Of a DNA stretch of 64,000 nucleotides, positions 23,583-33,273 are shown in pieces; position 1 is the first letter of the stretch, and every line of letters starts with the position of its first letter. This stretch comes from Bradyrhizobium sp. 186 (GTDB taxonomy: Bacteria; Pseudomonadota; Alphaproteobacteria; Rhizobiales; Xanthobacteraceae). Location of the stretch: positions 6,820,001-6,884,000 of the forward strand of contig NZ_CP082164.1 of assembly GCF_023101685.1 (NCBI RefSeq). Reading direction: 5' to 3'. The notes beneath the pieces are model-generated. The model was not told where the DNA came from. It was given only the letters and a program-made list of their open reading frames with translations, and ran no database searches. Position numbers and translations under genes: made by a program.

Positions 23583-25187
23583 CTATCCCCGCCGCGCCGC
23601 TTCCAGCGCCTGCGGCGTGTCGATGTCGAGGAAGGCGCTTTCGCCGTCGACGGGCACTTCGGCCACCGCCTCCGTATGCTTGGCGATCAGGTGGCGCGCG
23701 CCGACATCGCCGTCGAGCGTCATCAACTCCTTGAAGAAGCGGCGCGACCACAGCACGGGATTGCCGCGGCGGCCTTCGCTGACCGGCACGACGATGAGAT
23801 TGCCGCGGTCCGGGGCGAAACCATCGATGAGACGGTCGATCAGGCCGGCGTCGATCAGCGGCATGTCACCCAGGCAGACCACGGCACCGTCGCAGCCTTC
23901 CGGCACGGCCGCGATGCCGGCCTTGACCGAGCTCGCGATGCCGCCAGCGAAATCCGGATTACGGACGAACTTGACGTTGAGACCCTTCAGTGCCTGCTCG
24001 ACCAGCTCGGTCTGATGGCCGGTGACGACGATCACCTCGGAGGCCTTGGAGGCCAACGCCTGCTCGGTCGCGATCCGCACCAGCTTCTTGCCGTCGAGCT
24101 CGGCCAAAAGCTTGTTCGGCCCGCCCATCCGGGTCGAGCGTCCCGCTGCGAGCACGATGGCTGCGATCTGGCTGTTGCCCTCAATCTCCGGCTTGGCGCG
24201 TGGCTGCGGTCGTGTGACGATCTCCATCAGCAACCCGCCGACGCCCATGCCCATCAGCTCGGAACGCGTCACCTCGATGCCGGCCAGGAGGCGCATCAGC
24301 ACCCAGTCAAACCCGTTCTCGACCGGCGAGCGCGCGCAGCCCGGCGCGCCCAGCACCGGCACGCCGCCGGCCCGCGCAATCAGAAGCAGATTGCCGGGAT
24401 CGACCGGCATGCCGAAATGCTCGATCTCGCCGCCGATTCCCGTGACGGCCGCCGGGATCACGTCGCGGCGGTCGGCGATCGCGGAGGCGCCGAACACGAT
24501 CACGAGCTCGGCGCCGAGCCCCAGCAGCTCCTTGATCGCGGCCGACAGCGCTTGCTCCTCATGCTGGACCCGCCGCTCGGCGATGATGCCGGAGCCGGCC
24601 GGCGCGAGCCGCTCGGCGGTGACCCGCAACGTCTTGTCGACCACCTTGGACGACAGGCCCGGCAGCAGCGTCGAGACCACGCCGACGCGCTTGATTACGT
24701 AAGGCGCGATCTTCAGCACGTCGCGGCCCGCGGCCTTCACCGCGGCATCGCGCAAGTTTCCTTCAACGCCGAACGGGATGATCTTGACGGTGCCGACCAT
24801 CTCGCCCTCGACCACCGGCTTGTAGGCAGAGAGCGTCGCAAAGGTGATGGCCTCGTCGATATTGTTGATGCGGTCGACCGCGGCGCGATCGATCACCAGC
24901 ACACCCGGGCGCGCGGCAAACAGATTGGCGCGGCCGGTGAAGGCGCGCTCGACATGGATGCCCTCGCCGCCGACGGCAAGTGCGATGCTGGCAGCCGCCA
25001 CGTCCTCGGAGACGTCGCTGTCCTCCATGCGCACCACGACGATGTCCTGGATGCCGGCACGCGTCAGCGCGTCGACCTCAGCGGGGCCGATCGTCGTACC
25101 TTTCTTCAGCACCAGCGGTCCCTGGCGCAGGGTGTGGACGGTCACCCCGCCGATCGCATCCCTGGGGCTCGCCGGGCCGAACTTCAT
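23583..25187 (-). CDS. Molybdopterin-binding domain fused to MobA-like nucleotidyltransferase
   Basis: A 534-aa fusion. The N-terminal half (about 1-330) is a MoeA/MogA-like molybdopterin-binding protein, with KKGTTIGPAEVDALTRAG, LVIVFGASAIADRRDVIPAAV and GGVPVLGAPGCARSPVENGFDWVL. The C-terminal half (about 345-534) is a MobA/MocA-type transferase with IVLAAGRSTRMGGPNKLLAEL, VVCLGDMPLID and GRRGNPVLW. It probably makes the cytidylylated molybdenum cofactor for the cox-type hydroxylase. The ATG at 25187 overlaps the upstream xdhC stop (ATGA), so it is translationally coupled to the XdhC-like gene. It is the last gene of the cluster. Confidence 0.9.
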   Translation of the reverse strand: MKFGPASPRDAIGGVTVHTLRQGPLVLKKGTTIGPAEVDALTRAGIQDIVVVRMEDSDVSEDVAAASIALAVGGEGIHVERAFTGRANLFAARPGVLVIDRAAVDRINNIDEAITFATLSAYKPVVEGEMVGTVKIIPFGVEGNLRDAAVKAAGRDVLKIAPYVIKRVGVVSTLLPGLSSKVVDKTLRVTAERLAPAGSGIIAERRVQHEEQALSAAIKELLGLGAELVIVFGASAIADRRDVIPAAVTGIGGEIEHFGMPVDPGNLLLIARAGGVPVLGAPGCARSPVENGFDWVLMRLLAGIEVTRSELMGMGVGGLLMEIVTRPQPRAKPEIEGNSQIAAIVLAAGRSTRMGGPNKLLAELDGKKLVRIATEQALASKASEVIVVTGHQTELVEQALKGLNVKFVRNPDFAGGIASSVKAGIAAVPEGCDGAVVCLGDMPLIDAGLIDRLIDGFAPDRGNLIVVPVSEGRRGNPVLWSRRFFKELMTLDGDVGARHLIAKHTEAVAEVPVDGESAFLDIDTPQALEAARRG

Positions 25188-25885
25188 GCCGCTTCTTCTT
25201 TTTCTTTGGGAGGCATGCGAAGCACCGCGGTGATCTCCGCCATGATCGATACCGCGATTTCGGACGGCGAGACCGCGCCGATCGCGAGACCAATGGGCGC
25301 GTGGATGCGCGCGATGTCGCTTCCCTTGGCGCCTTGCGCCCGGAGCCGGTCGCCGCGCTTGGCATGCGTCTTCCGCGAGCCGAGCGCGCCGATATAGAAG
25401 CAATCGCGCTCGAAGGCGTGCAGCAACGCGGGGTCGTCGATCTTGGGATCATGCGTCACCGCGACGAAGGCCGTGTAGCGGTCGACATTGAGCGGCGGCA
25501 GCGCCGTGTCGGGCCATTCGGCGACCAGCGGAATGTCGGGGAAGCGCTCGGGGCTCGCAAACGCCGTGCGCGGATCGACGACGGTGACGTCGTAGCCGAG
25601 CGAGCGCGCCAGCGGCGCGAGCGCCTGGCTGATATGGACCGCGCCGACGATGACAAGCTTTGCAGTCGGCGCGTAGACGTTGAGAAACAACTTCTTGCCG
25701 CCGGCCTCGACATTGGCGCTCTTGCCCATGCGGAGCTGCTTCTCAAGCTCCGCACCGAGCGGATCCCCGGTAAAATCCCTGGCCTTCACCAGCCGCTGCT
25801 CACCGCTCTCGGTATCGGTGACCAAAATGACCGGACGCCGCGCGGCGCGCTCGGCATTGAGTTCGTGCAAAATCTCGAGCTTCAC
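25184..25885 (-). CDS. XdhC-family protein, Rossmann-domain half
   Basis: A 233-aa protein. The N-terminal part (about 1-70) leads to a Rossmann domain: AKLVIVGAVHISQALAPLARSLGYDVTVVDPR, VAVTHDPKIDDPALLHAF and YIGALGSRKTHAKR, the C-terminal XdhC signature. XdhC-type chaperones bind molybdenum cofactor and load it, sulphurated, into xanthine dehydrogenase and CO-dehydrogenase family enzymes. The N-terminal XdhC/CoxI domain is encoded by the separate gene 3 bp upstream, so the usual single protein is split in two here. Confidence 0.9.
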   Translation of the reverse strand: MKLEILHELNAERAARRPVILVTDTESGEQRLVKARDFTGDPLGAELEKQLRMGKSANVEAGGKKLFLNVYAPTAKLVIVGAVHISQALAPLARSLGYDVTVVDPRTAFASPERFPDIPLVAEWPDTALPPLNVDRYTAFVAVTHDPKIDDPALLHAFERDCFYIGALGSRKTHAKRGDRLRAQGAKGSDIARIHAPIGLAIGAVSPSEIAVSIMAEITAVLRMPPKEKEEAA

Positions 25886-25887
25886 GG

Positions 25888-26211
25888 CTAACCGACCTTC
25901 TCGACGAAGACGCGGATGGTGCCGCCGCAGGACAGTCCGACATTCCAGGCGGTCTCGTCGGCCACCCCGAATTCCAGCATCCTCGGCTTGCCGCTCTGGA
26001 TCACGTCCATGGCCTCGGTGACCACGGCGCCCTCGACGCAGCCGCCGGAGACCGATCCCAGGAATGTGCCGTCATCGTTGATCACAAGGCTGGAGCCCGC
26101 GGGCCGCGGCGCCGAGCCCCAGGTCTCCACCACGGTCGCCAGCGCAACGCCATGGCCGGCCTGCTGCCAGTCCTCTGCCGCCTTCAGAATGTCCTCGTCG
26201 CGATCGAGCAT
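25888..26211 (-). CDS. XdhC/CoxI-family protein, N-terminal-domain half
   Basis: A 107-aa protein: AAEDWQQAGHGVALATVVETWGSAPRPAGSSLVINDDGTFLGSVSGGCVEGAVV and GLSCGGTIRVFVEKV. These are the XdhC_CoxI N-terminal signature, with the conserved SGGCVEG Cys and the GLSCGG Cys that interact with cofactor. The ATG at 26211 follows GAGAGGCGACCCC; a TTG five codons earlier overlaps the coxE stop. It is followed 3 bp later by the Rossmann half, and together they probably form one two-chain maturation factor. Confidence 0.9.
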   Translation of the reverse strand: MLDRDEDILKAAEDWQQAGHGVALATVVETWGSAPRPAGSSLVINDDGTFLGSVSGGCVEGAVVTEAMDVIQSGKPRMLEFGVADETAWNVGLSCGGTIRVFVEKVG

Positions 26212-26222
26212 GGGGTCGCCTC

Positions 26223-27425
26223 TCAAGCTGCGGAGCGGATCAGGCTGCGGTGATGCGGCGGCAGCGGCCGGGAAAGCGTGCTGATCAGCTCGTGGATCGA
26301 ACTCAAATTATGCACGGGGCGGAATTCGTCAACGTGCGGGAGCATCATTTTGATGCCCTGCGCCTTGGCCTCGAAGCCGCCGAACCTCAGCAGCGGGTTC
26401 AGCCAGATCAGCCGCCGGCAGGAGCGGTGCAGCCGGTCCATCTCGAAGGCAAGCTTGGAATCAGCCTCCCGCTCCAGCCCGTCGGAGATCAGGAGCACGA
26501 TGGCGCCCTGGCTCAGCACGCGCCGAGCCCATAATTTGTTGAAGTTGTGCAGCGAGGCCGAGATCCGCGTGCCGCCGGCCCAGTCCTCGACCGCCGCCGA
26601 GCAGGTTGCCAATGCCTCGTCGGGATCGCGCTGGCGGAGCGCGCGGGTGACGTTGGTCAGCCGCGTGCCGAACAGGAACACGGAGACGCGCTTGCGCGCA
26701 TCGCCGATGGCATGGAGGAAATGCAGGAACAGGCGGGTGTACTCGCTCATCGAGCCCGAGATATCGAGCAGCGCCACGATCGGCGCCGGCTTCTCGATCC
26801 GCCCGAGGCGATGGATGTCGATGATATCGCCGCCGGTGTGGAGCGAGGCGCGCAGCGTGCGTCGCAGGTCGAGACGCAGGCCGCGCGGATCGGGCCGGTG
26901 CCGGCGCGTCAAAAGCTCGGCCTGCGGCAGCCGCATCCTTTCGATGGCATGCAGCGCCTCGGTGATCTCCGCGGCGCTCATCTGCGCGAAGTCTTTCTTC
27001 TGAAGGATCTCCTTGTCGGACACCGACAGGCGCAAATCCTGCTCCTGATGCTGCTGCGTCTCCGTCATCCGCGGCTGCGACAGCGCCTCCTGCACGCGGC
27101 GCGAGGCCGCCGGCGGCTTCTTCTTGGCGCCATCCGGCAGCGGCACCGAGTCGAGCATGTGCTTCCATTCTTCCGACGCACGGAAGAACAGGTTGAAGGC
27201 CTGGCGGAAGATCAGCGCATGCTCATGGCGCTTGACGAAGATCGCCTCCAGCGTGGTGAACACATCGGCGCGGCTGCCGATGTCGATCACCTGGAGCGCG
27301 TTCACGCCATCGATGACGGCACCCGGTCCCACCGGAAGGCCGGCGGCACGCAGCGCGCGGGCAAAGCCGACGATATTGTCGGCGAACTGCTCGGTCAGCT
27401 CAGGCGCAAGGTGGTTGATGGCCAT
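26223..27425 (-). CDS. coxE: CoxE-like VWA-domain protein
   Basis: A 400-aa protein. The N-terminal helical region (LTEQFADNIVGFARALRAAGLPVGPGAVIDG) is typical of CoxE. The C-terminal von Willebrand A domain has ALLDISGSMSEYTRLFLHFLHAI, the DxSxS metal-dependent adhesion motif, and VLLISDGLERE. CoxE works with the MoxR-type ATPase CoxD in remodelling or metal insertion for the CO-dehydrogenase-type active site. It is located between coxD and the XdhC halves on the same strand. A 180-bp gap to coxD is filled by palindromic repeats. Confidence 0.9.
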   Translation of the reverse strand: MAINHLAPELTEQFADNIVGFARALRAAGLPVGPGAVIDGVNALQVIDIGSRADVFTTLEAIFVKRHEHALIFRQAFNLFFRASEEWKHMLDSVPLPDGAKKKPPAASRRVQEALSQPRMTETQQHQEQDLRLSVSDKEILQKKDFAQMSAAEITEALHAIERMRLPQAELLTRRHRPDPRGLRLDLRRTLRASLHTGGDIIDIHRLGRIEKPAPIVALLDISGSMSEYTRLFLHFLHAIGDARKRVSVFLFGTRLTNVTRALRQRDPDEALATCSAAVEDWAGGTRISASLHNFNKLWARRVLSQGAIVLLISDGLEREADSKLAFEMDRLHRSCRRLIWLNPLLRFGGFEAKAQGIKMMLPHVDEFRPVHNLSSIHELISTLSRPLPPHHRSLIRSAA

Positions 27426-27443
27426 CGTTCAGCACCCTCACTC

Positions 27444-27603
27444 GTCATTCCGGGGCGCCGCGCAAGCGGCGAGCCCGGAATCTATTTATCCGCAGTCCTC
27501 GCGGGCCGATGGATTCCGGGCTCGCGCTAACGCGCGCCCCGGAATGACCAGCTCAATTGCGGCACGAGATTCCGGGTTCGCGCTACGCGCGCCCCGGAAT
27601 GAC
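27444..27603. repeat. Compound palindromic repeat inside the cox cluster
   Basis: Three segments of the gtcattccggggcgc / gcgccccggaatgac family lie side by side: the left end at 27444, a middle unit ending at 27548 and a third ending at 27603. They separate coxD from coxE, so the operon may be split, attenuated or post-transcriptionally processed at this point. Confidence 0.8.
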
Positions 27604-27605
27604 AG

Positions 27606-28511
<906 letters not shown>

Positions 28512-28574
28512 GAAAGGCCAGTCTCGCTTATGCCCTCACCGGGGCAAGTATTGGGCCGGATTGATCCGGCCCGC

Positions 28575-29381
28575 TCATTCCTTGGCGTTGGCAGCGTCGA
28601 CGGCACGCCGCGTCAGCACCCCGATGAGGTGCGCGCGGTATTCGGCACTGCCGTGGATGTCGCTGTTGAGGCCTTCCGCCGGCACCTCGATGCCGTCCAG
28701 AGCCTTCGCGGAGAAGCGCTTCTTCAGAGCCTCCTCGAACGCGGTGACTCGGAACACGCCTTCAGAACCGGCACCGGTGACGGTAACGCGGACGTCCGAC
28801 GGACGCCGCGCCACGAACACGCCCACCAACGCATAGCGCGAGGCCTGGTTGCGGAATTTGATGTAGGCCGCCTTCTTCGCCAGCGGGAACATCACTTTTG
28901 TGATGATCTCGTCGGCTTCCAGCGCGGTCGAGAACAGGCCCTGGAAATACTCTTCGGCCTTGAGGCGGCGCTTGTTGGTGACAATCGTCGCACCGAGCGC
29001 GAGCACAGCCGCCGGATAATCCGCGGTCGGGTCGTTGTTGGCGAGCGAGCCGCCGATGGTGCCCTTGTGACGCACGGCGGGATCGCCGATCTGGCTGGCA
29101 AGATTGGCAAGCGCCGGGATCGCCTCACCGACGATGGCAGAGCTCGCGACCTCGGCATGCCTGGCGGTGGCGCCGATCACGAGTGAACGGCCCTTCATCT
29201 CGATCGTGTCGAGCCCCTCGATGTGGGAGAGGTCGACCAGATGCGGCGGGCTTGCGAGCCGCTGCTTCATGACGGGAATGAGCGTATGGCCGCCGGCGAT
29301 CAACTTGGCGTCTTCGTTCTTCACCAGGAGATTGGCCGCCTGCCGCACGGTCCCGGGGCGATGATACTTGAATTCGTACAT
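28575..29381 (-). CDS. coxM: CO-dehydrogenase/xanthine-dehydrogenase family FAD subunit (M)
   Basis: A 268-aa medium subunit: MYEFKYHRPGTVRQAANLL, LIAGGHTLIPVMK and HKGTIGGSLANNDPTADYP are the two FAD-binding motifs of the CoxM/FAD-binding 5 family. The CO_deh_flav_C domain occupies the C-terminal third. It carries electrons from the iron-sulphur subunit to the acceptor. The ATG at 29381 was chosen because the protein then begins at the conserved MYEFKYHRP; the frame runs further back into the coxS region. The gene follows coxS by 38 bp with no large-subunit gene between or beside them. Confidence 0.93.
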   Translation of the reverse strand: MYEFKYHRPGTVRQAANLLVKNEDAKLIAGGHTLIPVMKQRLASPPHLVDLSHIEGLDTIEMKGRSLVIGATARHAEVASSAIVGEAIPALANLASQIGDPAVRHKGTIGGSLANNDPTADYPAAVLALGATIVTNKRRLKAEEYFQGLFSTALEADEIITKVMFPLAKKAAYIKFRNQASRYALVGVFVARRPSDVRVTVTGAGSEGVFRVTAFEEALKKRFSAKALDGIEVPAEGLNSDIHGSAEYRAHLIGVLTRRAVDAANAKE

Positions 29382-29419
29382 GAGGGTGTCCTGATCGCGG
29401 GATGCGCGCGCGTGTCGGG

Positions 29420-29905
29420 TTAGGCGAGATCGGATTTCGCCATCGCCTTCGCGCCGGCGGCGATTGAGGCGACGATGTTCTGGTAGCCGGTGCAGCGACA
29501 GAGATTGCCTTCCAGTTCCTCGCGGATGGTGTGGTCGTCGAGCTCGTGGCCCTTGCGGTGCACGATGTCGATCGCGGTCATGATCATGCCCGGCGTGCAG
29601 AAGCCGCACTGGAGGCCGTGGTGCTCGCGGAAAGCCTCCTGCATCGGATGCAGCGGCGCGCCGTCGGCCGCCAGCCCCTCGATGGTCTTGACCTCGTGAC
29701 CGTCGGCCATCACCGCGAGCGTGGTGCAGGATTTCACGGCCTTGCCGTCGAGAAGCACGACACAGGCGCCGCACTGCGAGGTGTCGCAGCCGACATGGGT
29801 GCCCGTCAGCCGCAGATTCTCGCGCAGGAACTGCACCAGCAGGGTGCGCGGGTCGACGTTACCGGTAACAGGATTGCCGTTCACGATGAGGGAGATTTTT
29901 GCCAT
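29420..29905 (-). CDS. coxS: CO-dehydrogenase/xanthine-dehydrogenase family [2Fe-2S] subunit (S)
   Basis: A 161-aa small subunit with both clusters. The N-terminal plant-type ferredoxin domain contains [21 protein letters not shown] and SCTT. The C-terminal four-helix domain has [12 protein letters not shown] and [14 protein letters not shown]. It shuttles electrons between the molybdenum site of the L subunit and the FAD of the M subunit. The ATG at 29905 follows AGAGAGTGCTT; a GTG two codons upstream is also possible. It is followed directly by coxM. Confidence 0.93.
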   Translation of the reverse strand: MAKISLIVNGNPVTGNVDPRTLLVQFLRENLRLTGTHVGCDTSQCGACVVLLDGKAVKSCTTLAVMADGHEVKTIEGLAADGAPLHPMQEAFREHHGLQCGFCTPGMIMTAIDIVHRKGHELDDHTIREELEGNLCRCTGYQNIVASIAAGAKAMAKSDLA

Positions 29906-30055
29906 AAGCACTCTCTATCAGCGCCCCGACGGGTCCCGTCGAAGCGGTTCTTATAATTATTCCAACCCATCATATGGGCCAATATGGCCGGGGGCAACAT
30001 CGCCCGGCACGCAAGGCGCCATGATAAAACGCGCAATGCTAAAGGTGTTGGGCCT

Positions 30056-30502
30056 TTAGCCCTGTACCGCCTTGGCGAAGTTCGCGAAAAATTCATCGGC
30101 CAGTTTCTTGGCGGCACCGTTGATCAGGCGCTGGCCGAGCTGCGCCAACTTGCCGCCGATCTGCGCCTCGACGTCGTAGGCGAGCAGCGTGCCACCGTCC
30201 TTCTCGGCGAGCTTCACGACCGCGCCGCCCTTGGCGAAGCCGGCCACCCCACCCTCGCCCTCGCCGGAGATCTTGTAGCCGTTCGGCGGGTCGAGATCGC
30301 TGAGCGTGACCTTGCCCTTGAAGCGCGCCGACACCGGGCCGACCTTCATTTTCGCCACCGCGCGAAACCCGCCGTCGTCGGTCTTCTCCAGCTCCTCGCA
30401 GCCGGGAATGCAGGCTTTCAGCACCTCGGGATTGTTGAGCTTCTCCCAAACGGCCTCGCGCGGCGCCGCAAGCTGGACTTCGCCGTTCATAGTCATGGCC
30501 AT
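30056..30502 (-). CDS. coxG: CoxG-like SRPBCC protein
   Basis: A 148-aa protein of the CO-dehydrogenase subunit G family: MTMNGEVQLAAPREAVWEKLNNPEVLKACIPGCEEL, VKVGPVSARFKGKVTL-like segment, and LAYDVEAQIGGKLAQLGQRLINGAAKKLADEFF. CoxG recruits CO dehydrogenase to the membrane or delivers a quinone in some actinobacteria; here the role is inferred. The ATG at 30502 follows GGGAGGCACCC. It is the first gene of the minus-strand cox cluster, 150 bp upstream of coxS, and divergent from pcaB. Confidence 0.9.
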   Translation of the reverse strand: MAMTMNGEVQLAAPREAVWEKLNNPEVLKACIPGCEELEKTDDGGFRAVAKMKVGPVSARFKGKVTLSDLDPPNGYKISGEGEGGVAGFAKGGAVVKLAEKDGGTLLAYDVEAQIGGKLAQLGQRLINGAAKKLADEFFANFAKAVQG

Positions 30503-30673
30503 GGGTGCCTCCCGGGGATCGCGCAAATGTAACGCTGCTCAAGTAACGCACGGGCGCCGCAAAGGAAAGGGCAACACCCGGTCACGTGCAATGCATATTC
30601 GCAACTGCAAAAAGCTTGCGCGAGCGGTTTGGGATTGGCACAGCCGGGCCATGGTGGTTAGGTCCGGCACAAT

Positions 30674-32029
30674 ATGAGCACATCCCTCTCCCCCCTGCTC
30701 GCGCCGATGCTGTCGAGTGCGGCCATGCGCGCGGTCTGCGACGACCGGTCTACCCTGCAGAACATGCTCGATTTCGAGGCAGGCCTGGCACGGGCCGAGG
30801 CCGCGACCGGCGTGATTCCCGCCGCCGCCGTAGGCCCGATCGAAGCCGCCTGCAAGGCTGATACCTTTGACATGGCCGCCCTCGCCGAAGCCGCGACCAG
30901 GTCGGGCAATCTGGCGATCCCTCTGGTCAAGATGCTGACCGCCAATGTCGCCAAGGCAGATGCGGATGCTGCGCGCTACGTGCATTGGGGCGCGACCAGC
31001 CAGGACGTCATCGACACCGCCACCATGCTCACGCTGCGCGCCGGGATAGATGCGCTGGACGCCGACCTCAGCCGCGCTATCAAGGGTTTTGCCGCGCTGG
31101 CGCGGACGCATCGCAACACCGCGATGGTGGCGCGGACCTGGCTTCAGCACGCGCTGCCGATGCCGTTCGGCCTGAAGGCCGCCGAATACGCCGCGAGCCT
31201 CGCCCGCGCGCGCTGCCGTTTGCGCCGGGTGCGCCGCGAAGGCCTCGCGCTGCAATTCGGCGGCGCCGCCGGCACGCTCGCAGCGCTCGGCGACAACGGG
31301 CTTGCCGTTGCCGAACGGCTGGCACAGGAGCTGAATCTTCCGCTGCCCGAGGCGCCCTGGCACACCCACCGCGACCGGATCGCTGAGGCCGCATCGTGCT
31401 TCGCGATTCTCGCCGGAAGCTGCGGCAAGATCGCGCGCGACGTCTCGCTGATGATGCAGACCGATGTCGCCGAAGCCTTTGAGCCCGCCGGCGAAGGCCG
31501 CGGCGGATCCTCGACCATGCCGCACAAGCGCAACCCGGTCGCCGCCGCAAGCGCGCTCGGTGCCGCGATCATGGCCCCGCAGCTCGCCGCGACGATTTTT
31601 GCAGCGCAGGTGCAGGACCACGAGCGCAGCGCCGGTCCGTGGCATGCGGAGTGGCCGACGCTGCCGCAACTGATGCTGGTGACTTCGGGCGCGCTCGCCG
31701 CCATCGTCGACATTGCCGAGGGCCTCGACGTCGATGCCGCGCGTATGCGCAGCAATCTCGAGGCGACGCACGGCCTGATCATGGCGGAAGCGGTGTCGAT
31801 GGCGCTGGCGGTGAAAGTCGGCAAGAGCGACGCGCACCATCTCATTGAAGCTGCAAGCAAGCGTGCAGTCGCCGAGAAGAAGCATCTGCGCGAGGTGCTC
31901 ACAGCCGATTCGCAGGTCACCGCGCATCTCGCGCCGGAAAAAATTGCAGCACTGTTCGAGCCGATGGCCTATCAAGGCGCTTCGCAGGCCCTGATCGACC
32001 GCCTGCTCGACAGCCTCGAGCGCGAATAA
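30674..32029 (+). CDS. pcaB: 3-carboxy-cis,cis-muconate cycloisomerase
   Basis: A 451-aa member of the fumarase/aspartase superfamily: ARYVHWGATSQDVIDTA, ARTWLQHALPMPFGLKAAEYAA, and the family signature GGSSTMPHKRNPVAAA. A PcaB-like C-terminal domain follows (AQVQDHERSAGPWHAEWPTLPQL). It converts 3-carboxymuconate to 4-carboxymuconolactone in the protocatechuate branch of the beta-ketoadipate pathway. It is followed by pcaD (35 bp gap) and pcaC, so it is the first gene of a pcaBDC operon. pcaG and pcaH are not in this window. Confidence 0.93.
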   Translation: MSTSLSPLLAPMLSSAAMRAVCDDRSTLQNMLDFEAGLARAEAATGVIPAAAVGPIEAACKADTFDMAALAEAATRSGNLAIPLVKMLTANVAKADADAARYVHWGATSQDVIDTATMLTLRAGIDALDADLSRAIKGFAALARTHRNTAMVARTWLQHALPMPFGLKAAEYAASLARARCRLRRVRREGLALQFGGAAGTLAALGDNGLAVAERLAQELNLPLPEAPWHTHRDRIAEAASCFAILAGSCGKIARDVSLMMQTDVAEAFEPAGEGRGGSSTMPHKRNPVAAASALGAAIMAPQLAATIFAAQVQDHERSAGPWHAEWPTLPQLMLVTSGALAAIVDIAEGLDVDAARMRSNLEATHGLIMAEAVSMALAVKVGKSDAHHLIEAASKRAVAEKKHLREVLTADSQVTAHLAPEKIAALFEPMAYQGASQALIDRLLDSLERE

Positions 32030-32064
32030 AGCAGCCCTGAGCGCAAATAAAACGGAGACGCCGC

Positions 32065-32847
32065 ATGCCCATGATCGATGCCGACGGTTGCCTGATCAAC
32101 GTCTCCGTCGAGGGCCGCGACGGCGGGCCGACCTTGATGCTCTCCAACTCGCTCGGCTGCACGCTTCAGATGTGGGAGCCGCAGATGAAGGCGCTGACGC
32201 AGGTGTTCCGCGTCATCCGCTACGACCGCCGCGGCCACGGCAAGTCGAACGTGCCGCCCGGCCCCTATTCGATGGAGCGTTTCGGCCGCGACGTGCTCGC
32301 GATCCTCGACGATCTCAACATCGAGAAGGTGCATTGGTGCGGCCTGTCGATGGGCGGCATGGTCGGGCAATGGCTTGGCGCCAATGCGCCGGAGCGGTTC
32401 GGCAAGCTCATCCTCGCCAATACCTCATGCTATTATGCCGAGCCGACCAAATGGCTGGAACGCATTCAGGCGGTGAAGGAAGGCGGCATCGCCGCGGTGG
32501 CCGATGCCGTGATCGGCGGCTGGCTGACGGCCGATTTTCGCGAGCGCGAGCCGCAGATCACCGCCAAGATGAAATCGATGCTGCTGGCCTCGCCCGTCGA
32601 AGGCTATCTCGCCTGTTGCGAAGCGCTGTCGACGCTCGACCAGCGCGAGCTGCTGCCGAAGATCAAGAGCCCGACGCTGGTGATCGCCGGTCGCCACGAC
32701 ATGGCGACGCCGATCTCGGCGGGCGAATTGATCCGCTCGAACATTCCCGGCGCGAGCATGACCATCATCGACGCCGCCCATATTTCGAACGTCGAGCAGC
32801 CGCACGCCTTCACCGACGCGGTGGTCGGCTTCCTGACGCAACGCTGA
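32065..32847 (+). CDS. pcaD: 3-oxoadipate enol-lactonase
   Basis: A 260-aa alpha/beta-hydrolase: YDRRGHGKSNVPPGPYSMERFGRDVLAILDD, the nucleophile elbow WCGLSMGGMVGQWLG (Ser), acid TLVIAGRHDMATP (Asp), and DAAHISNVEQPHAF (His). It hydrolyses 3-oxoadipate enol-lactone to 3-oxoadipate. It lies between pcaB and pcaC on the same strand, as expected for the beta-ketoadipate pathway. An ACGGAGACGCC ribosome site precedes the ATG. Confidence 0.94.
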   Translation: MPMIDADGCLINVSVEGRDGGPTLMLSNSLGCTLQMWEPQMKALTQVFRVIRYDRRGHGKSNVPPGPYSMERFGRDVLAILDDLNIEKVHWCGLSMGGMVGQWLGANAPERFGKLILANTSCYYAEPTKWLERIQAVKEGGIAAVADAVIGGWLTADFREREPQITAKMKSMLLASPVEGYLACCEALSTLDQRELLPKIKSPTLVIAGRHDMATPISAGELIRSNIPGASMTIIDAAHISNVEQPHAFTDAVVGFLTQR

Positions 32848-32880
32848 TCTCAAAGCTCGTCATTGCGAGAGGAGGATAGA

Positions 32881-33273
32881 ATGGACGACCAGAAGCGCCG
32901 CGATGCCGGCATGAATGTGCGGCGAAAAGTGCTGGGCAATGCCTGGGTCGACAAGTCGATCGCCAATCGCAACGCCTTCAACACCGACTTCCAGGACATG
33001 ATCACGCGCTACGCGTGGGGCGAGATCTGGACCCGGCCGCATTTCGACGAGCGCACCCGGCGGGTGCTGGTGATCGGCACCATGGTCGCGCTTGGCCAAT
33101 GGGACGAATTCCGCCTCCACGTACGCGCGGCGCTCGCGGAAGGTGGCTTCACCCCCGATGACATCAGGGAGATCCTGCTCCAGCAGGCGATTTATTGCGG
33201 CGTGCCGGCGGCGAACCACGCCGTCAAGGAAGCCTCAGCGATTGTGCAGGAGCTCGGCCTGCTCAAGGGCTAG
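32881..33273 (+). CDS. pcaC: 4-carboxymuconolactone decarboxylase
   Basis: A 130-aa CMD-family protein: RRDAGMNVRRKVLGNAWVDKSIAN, FQDMITRYAWGEIWTRPHFDERTRRVLVIGTMVALGQWDEFRLHVRAAL, IREILLQQAIYCGVPAANHAVKEA. It decarboxylates 4-carboxymuconolactone to 3-oxoadipate enol-lactone, the step between the reactions of PcaB and PcaD. The ATG at 32881 follows GAGAGGAGGATAGA. Its 3-prime end overlaps the convergent membrane-protein gene by 39 bp. Confidence 0.94.
   Translation: MDDQKRRDAGMNVRRKVLGNAWVDKSIANRNAFNTDFQDMITRYAWGEIWTRPHFDERTRRVLVIGTMVALGQWDEFRLHVRAALAEGGFTPDDIREILLQQAIYCGVPAANHAVKEASAIVQELGLLKG

Noticed and set aside
23550..25397. 615-codon plus-strand open frame
   Set aside because: Antisense to the molybdopterin-binding/MobA-like gene; low-complexity Arg/His/Asp-rich product and no ribosome site.
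30539..31975. 478-codon minus-strand open frame over pcaB
   Set aside because: Antisense shadow of pcaB, which has the superfamily signature GSSTMPHKRNP.
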